Shown here: piece after piece, positions 1 to 5,828 of the stretch
Numbering within the stretch: the stretch's first letter is position 1
Layout: each line of letters begins with the position of its first letter
Assembly (NCBI GenBank): GCA_002715035.1
Contig: PAXB01000042.1
Coordinates: 9,870-20,380, forward strand
Reading direction: 5' to 3'
From: Fidelibacterota bacterium
GTDB taxonomy: Bacteria > Fidelibacterota > Marinisomatia > Marinisomatales > TCS55
DNA length: 10,511 nt
Made by a program: the position numbers and the translations under genes
Notes under the pieces: model-generated
Database searches by the model: none
Told to the model about the DNA's origin: nothing
Seen by the model: only the letters and a program-made list of their open reading frames with translations

Positions 1-354
1 ATTGGCGGGCTTTCTCACACGCATCGATTTGAGGATTTGCCATTAACTATATCAGGAATGGTGAATATTGTTTGGGAAAGTGGAGGTAAATCAATCGATG
101 ATGACATTCATTTGGATAATCATGGGGCGAATTACCGGCTTGGTCTCAACGGCGTTTATGACAATAAAATTGCATTACGTCTTGGGAGAAATGCCATCGG
201 TTCCACCACAGGAGGTATCGGCCTTAGTTGGGAAAACCTGTCTTTAGATTATGCGTTTTTGAACGAACCATCCGGGTCCGGATTGGGAGTCTCTCACATG
301 GTGTCTTTGGCGGTTAATTCGAAATGGATTCGTCAGTATGTAGAGAAATTATAA
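1..354 (+). CDS. PorV/PorQ-like outer-membrane beta-barrel protein, 3' end only
   Basis: The reading frame is open from the first base and ends at TAA 352-354, so only the last 117 residues are seen and the true start lies to the left. A TTG at 37 could be mistaken for a start, but the frame continues upstream in the same style. The segment alternates short polar turns with amphipathic strands, as in GGIGLSWENLSLDYAF and VSHMVSLAV. This pattern is typical of the C-terminal strands of the PorV/PorQ family, outer-membrane barrels found mostly in the FCB group, some of which serve type IX secretion. No C-terminal sorting domain is visible. A role in secretion cannot be claimed from this fragment. 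It converges on the next gene with only 34 nt between the stops, and no clear terminator hairpin lies in that gap. Confidence 0.6.
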   Translation: MGGLSHTHRFEDLPLTISGMVNIVWESGGKSIDDDIHLDNHGANYRLGLNGVYDNKIALRLGRNAIGSTTGGIGLSWENLSLDYAFLNEPSGSGLGVSHMVSLAVNSKWIRQYVEKL

Positions 355-388
355 AATGATATAAAAATGCGATGAACCAAATCCGATA

Positions 389-1195
389 TTAATCTTGACG
401 ATCGTCCACAGCCTTTGATACTTTCCAATTTAAAAATCTTTTAAAAAAGAGGTTTAAAAAGGGGATAAGTCGCAGTTTTTTAGGGATATAAATCACTTTT
501 TTATTTCTTTCAATTCCCATTATAATAGAATCAGTACAGTCGTCAATGGTTATAGATTCGCTGGTATGATCCCTTTTTGACTTTCCCAACTTTTCGCCAT
601 TTGATCCAAAGGCATTTTCTCTTAACCCCGTGCCGCGAATACATCCCATAATGACATCAAGAAATTTTATTTCACCTCTCATCTCTATATCCAAAGATGC
701 CAAAAATCCTCGGAGGGCATGTTTAGAAGCGGCATAACCGGAATGATTAGGAAACCCCATTAATGCTTGGCCTGTTGAACAATTTACAATTAACCCGTTG
801 GATGATTTTAAATGGGACAGGGCTGCGTGACAACAATGAACGGCGCCCATATAATTTGTTTCCATTAATTGGCGAAAAAATCCAATATCATTTAAAGATT
901 CGAAAGGTGTCCACATGCTGATACCTGCATTCAAAACCAATGCATCTAATTTTCCAAATCGACTAATGGTCTTCTCAACCAATAATTGGCATTGATCTAT
1001 GTGAGTGATATCCGTTTGAATTGAAATTGCCGTACCCCCTTGGATTTCAATTTCATCAACGACTCGATTCAGCTTTTCTAAATTTCGAGAAGCACATATA
1101 ATTTGAGCTCCTTTTTTAGCGAGTTTCTTCGATAAAACTTCACCAATACCTGAAGAGGCACCCGTGACAATAAATATTTTTCCAGAAATGTTCAT
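389..1195 (-). CDS. Short-chain dehydrogenase/reductase, DHRS7B-like; candidate acyl/alkyl-DHAP reductase
   Basis: A 268-residue classical SDR that should reduce a carbonyl or oxidise an alcohol with NAD(P)H. Visible motifs are the cofactor loop TGASSGIG (11-18), NAG (89-91), the structural/catalytic Asn114 in METNYMG, Ser140, Tyr154 and Lys158 in YAASK. The usual PG after the active site reads MG (183-184). From memory, METNYxG, YAASKHA and the C-terminal layout resemble animal DHRS7B (PexRAP), the acyl/alkyl-DHAP reductase of ether-lipid synthesis; this is resemblance, not proven orthology. The C-terminus (about 239-255) is basic and hydrophobic and may touch the membrane. It is the last gene of the operon, 11 nt after the alkyl-DHAP synthase. 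Its ribosome site AGGAAC (1203-1208) overlaps the upstream TAG stop and lies 7 nt before the ATG, which supports this start. The SDR family call is certain; the substrate is inferred from context. Confidence 0.9.
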   Translation of the reverse strand: MNISGKIFIVTGASSGIGEVLSKKLAKKGAQIICASRNLEKLNRVVDEIEIQGGTAISIQTDITHIDQCQLLVEKTISRFGKLDALVLNAGISMWTPFESLNDIGFFRQLMETNYMGAVHCCHAALSHLKSSNGLIVNCSTGQALMGFPNHSGYAASKHALRGFLASLDIEMRGEIKFLDVIMGCIRGTGLRENAFGSNGEKLGKSKRDHTSESITIDDCTDSIIMGIERNKKVIYIPKKLRLIPFLNLFFKRFLNWKVSKAVDDRQD

Positions 1196-1206
1196 TTGGG
1201 ATGTTC

Positions 1207-2979
1207 CTAATCTGAAAATACATTATTCCGAATACCAAAAATATTCTTCGGATCATGTGCCTTTTTTATATTTTTAATTAGATCGATACTGGATTGAGAA
1301 AGGGTTTTACCCATAAAATCTTTTCTTAATTTACCTACACCATGATGATGGGAAATGGATCCGCCATTTTCCATAATGACTTTTCGAATTTCATGTTCGA
1401 TGGAACCAAATATATCTTCTGCATTTGGGATTCCTTTAACACTCATGCCCAACATAAAATATATACACACGCCCGTATGATAAATTTGTGGAATGCGATA
1501 GGACATATAAGGTTTTCCAGGGAAATTATATTTCTCATGGAGTTCATATAATTTTTCAGTTGCCGCATCGCATGTGAATTTTATTTTACTCCAAGGTACA
1601 GATGTTTCCATGGTTTCACCAATCACATGAAAATCCGTAAGAAAATCCCGAATGTATGCAATGGCGAATGTGAGCATATAGCCTCGTTTTCCATTTTCTT
1701 CACCCCCAATGATACCACCACAAGCTAAGGCCAGTTTGGATATATTATTTTCCTGATATGCCACTTCATCTTTGGTGCCTTCCATTACGAAAGTAGATGC
1801 ACACATTTGATACGGGTCATACCCTTTAATATTTAAAACCACAAATTTTTTCATGGAATCAATATACTTATGAATGCCAGTTGTTTTGGATTTTAGTGCT
1901 TGCCCAAATCGAAACTGAACATTATCTACCAGACGGACACTTGCGGGGATAAAATTGGTTTTAGAAAGTTCATAGAGGAATTTCAACCCTGTTTCCCAAT
2001 TGGGGAATACAGCAGAATTATATTTGTGTACTTCAGGCTTTTTATGGATTTTTAAAATTGCCTTTGTAATTAGCCCCAGATTTCCTTCGGACCCAAATAG
2101 AATATTTTGAGGTTTTATACCGATGGATGCGCGAATAATTGGGTCCACTTGTTCAATGGTTCCATTGGGTGAAACCATGGTTACGTTTTCAACAATATCT
2201 TCAATATTACCGTAACGGTTCTTTTTCATTCCACTGGCATTGGTAGCAATCCATCCGCCAAGGGTCGAAAGTTCAATGCTGTCCGGTTCATGTCCAACCG
2301 TAAATCCTTTTTCTCCAAGCAATTCTTCCATTCGGCTCCCTGTGATGCCTGCTTGGACGCACACCCGACGATCTTTTTCATTGATCCATTCGATTTTATC
2401 CATACGGCGCGTATCAATGGCCACAACCATTCGCGTTTCTGACTCTGGGATAATTAGGGCACTACTCACACTGGTTCCACCCCCAAAAGGGACAAGGCAT
2501 ATGTCAAATTGATCGGCCAAATTAATGAGTTGGACTGCTTCTTCTTCGGATTCGATATAAATTACCAGATCAATATTGCGTTTCACTTCAGAATAAAGCA
2601 CTTTATATACTTCTTCTGAGGTGGTTTGACCATGGCTATGGATTAGTCGATCTTCATCATTAAGGCTGTATCTATCTTCAGGGAAAGTCGATTTTACTTC
2701 ATTCATAAACGGCTCATTAATTTGGGCATCCCGAACCGGTTTATTCTCAACTTCTGGAAGCGTATCGTTGGGATCAATTATGATACCCAGCATTTCTTCT
2801 ATATAGGGAATTAAATCAGGTAGATCCGCACCGCATAATTCATAGCGGTCGCCACCCATTCTAACAGAACCGTCTTCGTTAAGAATAAATTTTGTATCTT
2901 TATATCCCCATTTATGTCCCCATGTATTATGGGTGTGGGCAAAGAACTTTTCATGTTGGGTTTTATACAATTTATCCAT
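1207..2979 (-). CDS. agps: Alkyldihydroxyacetonephosphate synthase (FAD-dependent), animal-like
   Basis: Likely catalyses exchange of the acyl chain of acyl-DHAP for a fatty alcohol, forming the ether bond of alkyl-DHAP. Numbered from the ATG at 2979 (590 residues), the order is: N-terminal KWGYKDT (23-29), HSHGQT (114-119), the PCMH-type FAD domain with PFGGGTSVS (164-172), GHEPDS with His230, GGWIATNASGMKKNRYG (241 on) and GSEGNLG (296-302), then the cap domain with VRLVDN (Arg349), AYIRD (Arg444), CIYF (Tyr507) and HHHGVGKLR with the His triplet at 544-546, ending near DPKNIFGIRN. These match residues described as catalytic in mammalian AGPS (His300, Arg419, Arg515, Tyr578 and His615-617 in guinea-pig numbering, from memory). 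The resemblance to the vertebrate enzyme is far closer than to GlcD or D-lactate dehydrogenases. An in-frame GTG at 3000 would add seven residues; I prefer 2979 because AAGGAAGAG sits 6 nt before it. It overlaps the acyltransferase stop by 8 nt. Confidence 0.93.
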   Translation of the reverse strand: MDKLYKTQHEKFFAHTHNTWGHKWGYKDTKFILNEDGSVRMGGDRYELCGADLPDLIPYIEEMLGIIIDPNDTLPEVENKPVRDAQINEPFMNEVKSTFPEDRYSLNDEDRLIHSHGQTTSEEVYKVLYSEVKRNIDLVIYIESEEEAVQLINLADQFDICLVPFGGGTSVSSALIIPESETRMVVAIDTRRMDKIEWINEKDRRVCVQAGITGSRMEELLGEKGFTVGHEPDSIELSTLGGWIATNASGMKKNRYGNIEDIVENVTMVSPNGTIEQVDPIIRASIGIKPQNILFGSEGNLGLITKAILKIHKKPEVHKYNSAVFPNWETGLKFLYELSKTNFIPASVRLVDNVQFRFGQALKSKTTGIHKYIDSMKKFVVLNIKGYDPYQMCASTFVMEGTKDEVAYQENNISKLALACGGIIGGEENGKRGYMLTFAIAYIRDFLTDFHVIGETMETSVPWSKIKFTCDAATEKLYELHEKYNFPGKPYMSYRIPQIYHTGVCIYFMLGMSVKGIPNAEDIFGSIEHEIRKVIMENGGSISHHHGVGKLRKDFMGKTLSQSSIDLIKNIKKAHDPKNIFGIRNNVFSD

Positions 2980-3718
2980 AGAATGCTCTTCCTTTTTCAC
3001 GGATTGTGTTTTCCAATTCTGTTGTCATATTCCTGGCAGCTTGATCCAGATTATCTTCCCGCGTTTCACCCAAGACGTTTTGCTGGGTAAATTGTTCTGG
3101 ATAGATCGGATCCAAGATGTGGATTTGGATAGGGGTGGGTCGCATAAAAATTTTATCTTTTGGCCACGCTTTATGAGATCCAACAACCAATGCGGGTAAG
3201 ATAGGAACATTCAGTTGGATTGCAAACTTTGCTGCTCCGATTTTGAATGCTCCCATTTCTCCAGGGATTCCTCGTGTACCTTCTGGAAACATAATTATAT
3301 TTCTATTATTGTAATTCATAAATGCATCGCATAACGCCAGTGTTTCATCGATCGAAAATTGCCGAACGCCATCCACTTTGCGGTCAATGGGAATCAAATT
3401 CATGACAATATTGACCAGAATTCGTTTAATCCGATTATCAAACCAGTAGTCTTTTGCCGCCAGCATGCCAAAATAATTGAAACTTTTATTAACGGACGCA
3501 GCCAGTAGGGCTACATCCATATGGCTATTATGGTTACAGGAATAAATGAACGAAGTATTTGGAATATTTTTCCGGCCATAGACTTTGAGTGGGGTGTAAC
3601 AAAGAAAAACCAATTTACAATAGTAGTAAAACAGCTTTTTCCAAATACGAAAAAAGGCAGGCTGTTTTTTGATCAAATAAGTATATTTTGGATTGTCAAG
3701 AACGGAAGCCTGGGCCAT
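2972..3718 (-). CDS. PlsC-family 1-acylglycerol-3-phosphate / lysophospholipid acyltransferase
   Basis: A 248-residue membrane-associated acyltransferase that moves an acyl chain from acyl-CoA or acyl-ACP to a glycerolipid hydroxyl. The family signatures are clear: motif I NHNSHMD with His63 and Asp68 (the HX4D catalytic dyad), block II GMLAAKDYWF (84-93) followed by NLIPIDR (107-113), motif III FPEGTR (144-149), which binds the phosphate, and motif IV VPILPALVVGS (171-181). A hydrophobic stretch at about 28-42 could anchor it to the inner membrane. Its ATG directly follows the TAA of the HMGR-like gene (TAAATG, no gap) and its 3' end overlaps the alkyl-DHAP synthase start, so it belongs to this operon. 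In that setting it could acylate DHAP, like animal GNPAT, to make the synthase substrate, or acylate the sn-2 position of the alkyl-glycerol phosphate afterwards. The sequence does not decide between them. Family certain, acceptor unknown. Confidence 0.9.
   Translation of the reverse strand: MAQASVLDNPKYTYLIKKQPAFFRIWKKLFYYYCKLVFLCYTPLKVYGRKNIPNTSFIYSCNHNSHMDVALLAASVNKSFNYFGMLAAKDYWFDNRIKRILVNIVMNLIPIDRKVDGVRQFSIDETLALCDAFMNYNNRNIIMFPEGTRGIPGEMGAFKIGAAKFAIQLNVPILPALVVGSHKAWPKDKIFMRPTPIQIHILDPIYPEQFTQQNVLGETREDNLDQAARNMTTELENTIREKGRAFYG
2986..2994 (-). promoter_or_regulatory. Ribosome binding site that sets the alkyl-DHAP synthase start
   Basis: On the minus strand AAGGAAGAG lies 6 nt before ATG 2979. 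If translation began at the upstream in-frame GTG (3000), this purine-rich run would be coding. Most other genes in the window lack such a good site, so its presence argues for the ATG. The site lies inside the last codons of the acyltransferase, so the two genes are probably translationally coupled. Confidence 0.6.
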
Positions 3719-4879
3719 TTACTTTCGACCGTATTTCATATGAGCCATGGCAAACGTATCCGAAGCAATGGCGGACATTAGGGAAATTTCCAACGCGAGT
3801 GTGGATGCACCAATAATTTCTGCCAATTTACGGGCGGAATAATCACCATCATTACATCCCAGGAATTCCAGATTTTGCTGCTGGGGTAGGAGGCGAGTCC
3901 CGCCACCGACGGTTCCAATGGTAAGAGAAGGAAGTGTCAATCTGCATTTTATACCGTGATCCACTTGTTCTGTCAGGAAATGTCCCATGGCATTTTCAGC
4001 CACGCATGCAGTATCCTGTCCAGTGGCCAAATAAATAGCAGTCAGCGCATTAGAAATATGGAGGTGGCAACCTGAGGTGCCGGCCATGGTGGTAATCGTG
4101 GGGCCTAACTGTTGTAATCTTTCCACATCCTTGGCGTTTATTCCCAAAAATCGTTTCATGACAGCATGGGTTAAGGTAACCTCTGCTATCACAGAATGCC
4201 CCCTTCCCATGATCATATTGCGGGAAGATGCTTTCTTATCGCTGTTGAAACCGGATTCAAGGATAAACGCATGTCCCGTTTGTTCCTTAATGTAATCACA
4301 GGCGACCTTGGCAGCCAGAGTAACCATATTTTGTCCGGCGGCATTTCCTGTATCTAAAATCATATCAAGTATGACATAATTCTGGACAGGGTATTGGTCA
4401 ATCCTTAATAATTTTCCATGCTGTGTGGTGGACTCAGCAACTTTTTTAATATCGTCATAATGTTCTTTTACCCATCGCATAAATTCAAATGAATCATTCA
4501 AATCTTCAAAAATAAAAACGGGTGCCCGAGACAGCTCTTGTTTTACATGGCGAACTCGAATGCCGCCGGATTTAGAAGAAGCATACATGCCCCGTGTCAT
4601 GGAAATAGCAAGGGTACCCTCCAATGTACAAATAGGGACGAAAAATTCACCTTTGGCATATTGACCATCCAATTGCATTGGACCAGCAACTGCCATTGGG
4701 ATTTTCATATATCCGATATAGTTTTCGATGATTCCTTTTAGCTCCTCCGGTGGATTCACAGGTGAATCTTTGTAATTAAACCCGGTATGGTCTTTAAGCC
4801 AGGAAATTCGCCGATTTTTATCTTCGGAATTATATCCGTTGGGAATTCTTGATCTTTTGTTATTTTTTTCTATAGCCAT
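3719..4879 (-). CDS. Divergent class I HMG-CoA reductase-family enzyme
   Basis: A 386-residue soluble HMGR-fold protein. HMG-CoA reductases carry out the four-electron NADPH reduction of an acyl-CoA to an alcohol (mevalonate). The class I signatures are strong: ENYIGYMKIPMAVAGP (52-67), catalytic Glu87 in CTLEG, Lys215 in SDKK, Asp289 in GQD, GTVGGGT (322-328) followed by LLPQQ, and His380 in AHM near the C-terminus. Compared by memory with human HMGR, Arg590 and Lys692 have equivalents (Arg118, Lys216), but the NADPH motif DAMGMN reads NAAGQN (179-184), the loop before the Lys pair seems one residue shorter, and Lys735, which contacts the HMG carboxylate, aligns with Gln257. The enzyme may therefore make mevalonate or may accept another acyl-CoA. 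No membrane domain is present. It is the first gene of the four-gene operon, preceded by a promoter-like gap; the GAGG before its ATG is unusually close (2 nt). Confidence 0.88.
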   Translation of the reverse strand: MAIEKNNKRSRIPNGYNSEDKNRRISWLKDHTGFNYKDSPVNPPEELKGIIENYIGYMKIPMAVAGPMQLDGQYAKGEFFVPICTLEGTLAISMTRGMYASSKSGGIRVRHVKQELSRAPVFIFEDLNDSFEFMRWVKEHYDDIKKVAESTTQHGKLLRIDQYPVQNYVILDMILDTGNAAGQNMVTLAAKVACDYIKEQTGHAFILESGFNSDKKASSRNMIMGRGHSVIAEVTLTHAVMKRFLGINAKDVERLQQLGPTITTMAGTSGCHLHISNALTAIYLATGQDTACVAENAMGHFLTEQVDHGIKCRLTLPSLTIGTVGGGTRLLPQQQNLEFLGCNDGDYSARKLAEIIGASTLALEISLMSAIASDTFAMAHMKYGRK

Positions 4880-4898
4880 AGCCTCGAATCTACTTGAT

Positions 4899-4914
4899 TT
4901 TAATTCAAATTAAA
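4899..4914. repeat. Perfect 7-2-7 inverted repeat in the leader of the HMGR-like gene
   Basis: TTTAATTCAAATTAAA has two perfect 7-bp arms around a 2-bp centre, ending about 20 nt before the ATG at 4879. A 2-base loop makes it poor as an RNA hairpin but good as a dyad for a dimeric DNA-binding protein. It lies downstream of the proposed promoter, where bound protein would block transcription. The AT-only arms mean chance occurrence is not negligible. Function is inferred from position alone. Confidence 0.4.
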
Positions 4915-4933
4915 TCATAAATAAAATACAGAC

Positions 4934-4963
4934 AAAATAGAGAACGTTCTTTAATAGTGTAAA
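4934..4963 (-). promoter_or_regulatory. Candidate promoter of the HMGR-acyltransferase-AGPS-SDR operon
   Basis: On the minus strand TTTACA (4963-4958, 5 of 6 to the -35 consensus) is separated by 18 nt from TATTTT (4939-4934, 4 of 6 to the -10 consensus). TATTTTG is also one base short of the Bacteroidetes -7 element TAnnTTTG. The site lies in the 104-nt gap between the upstream SDR stop and the HMGR-like ATG, giving a leader of roughly 45-50 nt. No other stretch of the gap scores better by eye. The call rests on motif likeness and location only. Confidence 0.4.
4941..4950. promoter_or_regulatory. 10-bp palindrome between the -35 and -10, possible operator
   Basis: AGAACGTTCT is a perfect palindrome and falls wholly inside the spacer of the candidate promoter at 4934-4963, a classic place for a repressor to bind. 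No regulator gene lies nearby and I do not recognise the site as that of a known protein. It could be a chance palindrome. Confidence 0.35.
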
Positions 4964-4983
4964 ATCATTCTGCAACCCAACGG

Positions 4984-5727
4984 TTACATTCCAAATCTTC
5001 GGAACATCCAATCCGGCGCCCATTTCATGAGGGGGATCATAAAATATTTCATTTGCCAGGGGAAAATAAATACTTTTTTTCTTTGATCTACTGCATGCAT
5101 AATTTTCTGAACCGCAACATTTGTTTCCATGAGGAATGGCATGGGGAATGCATTGTCTCCGGTCATTTCACTTTTGATAAATCCCGGGCAAACTGCTGTA
5201 AAAGAAATGCCATATTTATGAAGGGCGGTTCCCCAACCTTGACTCATATTTCGAACTGCTGCTTTGGAGCCGCTATAGGCGGCATGATGGGCCAATCCCC
5301 GAAAACTGGCCACAGAACTTATAATTGCAATTTTTCCTTTTCGTATTTCCTTCAAATGGGGGAGAAAAGGCATGACTGTGTTGGTAACACCCAGAATATT
5401 GACACTTAACACATGGTTCATTTTTTCAGCACTGCCAGAACTTAATCCATCGGGACTTCCCACACCTGCATTGGCATAAATAGTATCCATTTCTCCCGGT
5501 AGAGCAATAAAGTCATCAATGGCCTTTTTACAGTCAGATCCATTTAATACATCCACTGCATATACTTTAGTTTGTCCACCAAATTTTGAACATTGAGTTG
5601 CCACTTGATCCAGTCGATCCTTTCTTCTAGCGACCAATCCAATAAAACACCCCTGTTTTGCATAGGCATAAGCCAAATATTCGCCAATCCCACTACTTGC
5701 ACCTGTAATAAATACTTTTTTCTTCAT
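4984..5727 (-). CDS. Short-chain dehydrogenase/reductase of unknown substrate
   Basis: A 247-residue classical SDR with TGASSGIG (8-15) for NAD(P) binding, NAG (86-88), Asn110 in SVNILG, Ser138 in IISSVAS, Tyr151 and Lys155 in YSGSK, and the usual PG (181-182). ARR at 33-35, after the second strand, is compatible with NADPH preference. The C-terminal 25 residues are aromatic and hydrophobic with a few basic residues (near KYFMIPLMKWAPDWMF), which suggests membrane contact and a lipid substrate. I start at ATG 5727 because SDRs usually begin a few residues before the glycine motif. An in-frame ATG at 5772 would add 15 residues (MNALVLFIDF...) without family support, although 5727 has no good ribosome site either. 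It lies 104 nt upstream of the HMGR-like gene on the same strand, so it may feed the same lipid pathway from a separate promoter. Ketoreduction, aldehyde reduction and acyl-DHAP reduction are all possible. Confidence 0.87.
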   Translation of the reverse strand: MKKKVFITGASSGIGEYLAYAYAKQGCFIGLVARRKDRLDQVATQCSKFGGQTKVYAVDVLNGSDCKKAIDDFIALPGEMDTIYANAGVGSPDGLSSGSAEKMNHVLSVNILGVTNTVMPFLPHLKEIRKGKIAIISSVASFRGLAHHAAYSGSKAAVRNMSQGWGTALHKYGISFTAVCPGFIKSEMTGDNAFPMPFLMETNVAVQKIMHAVDQRKKVFIFPWQMKYFMIPLMKWAPDWMFRRFGM

Positions 5728-5828
5728 GGTTGAATTTAGGGAAAAATCAATAAAAAGAACCAACGCATTCATTGGAATACAATATATAAAAAGTGTAAAT
5801 TTACCGGCTCTTCTCAGAGCGAAATATT
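5728..5828. promoter_or_regulatory. Divergent intergenic region with palindrome and small hairpin
   Basis: This 101-nt AT-rich gap must carry the promoters for the leftward SDR and the rightward yicC cluster. I could not pick convincing -35/-10 pairs on either strand; TACAAT (5778-5783) and TATAAA (5785-5790) are -10-like on the plus strand but lack a partner at the right distance. GTAAATTTAC (5795-5804) is a perfect 10-bp palindrome. GCTCT/AGAGC (5807-5811 and 5816-5820) can form a 5-bp stem with a 4-base loop just before the yicC ATG, where a Shine-Dalgarno sequence would be expected and none is clear. Confidence 0.4.

Noticed and set aside
37-354. A complete small gene starting at TTG 37
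   Set aside because: The frame is open back to the first base with the same character, so this is the tail of a longer gene.
355-388. Bidirectional terminator between the converging genes
   Set aside because: The 34-nt gap has no stem-loop with a following U-run that I can see.
397-406. Palindrome GACGATCGTC
   Set aside because: It lies inside the last codons of the SDR and can be explained by coding; a lone 10-bp palindrome there has no further support.
1207-3000. GlcD-type glycolate oxidase or D-lactate dehydrogenase
   Set aside because: The FAD domain is shared, but VRLVDN, AYIRD, CIYF and HHHGVGKLR together with GHEPDS are specific to alkyl-DHAP synthase.
3719-4879. Class II HMG-CoA reductase, as in Pseudomonas mevalonii
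   Set aside because: GTVGGGT followed by LLPQQ and the C-terminal His in AHM near the end follow the class I pattern.
5053-5409. Plus-strand open frame of 118 codons inside the SDR at 4984-5727
   Set aside because: It is antisense to a well-supported SDR, is rich in Cys, His and Met in no recognisable pattern, and has no ribosome site.
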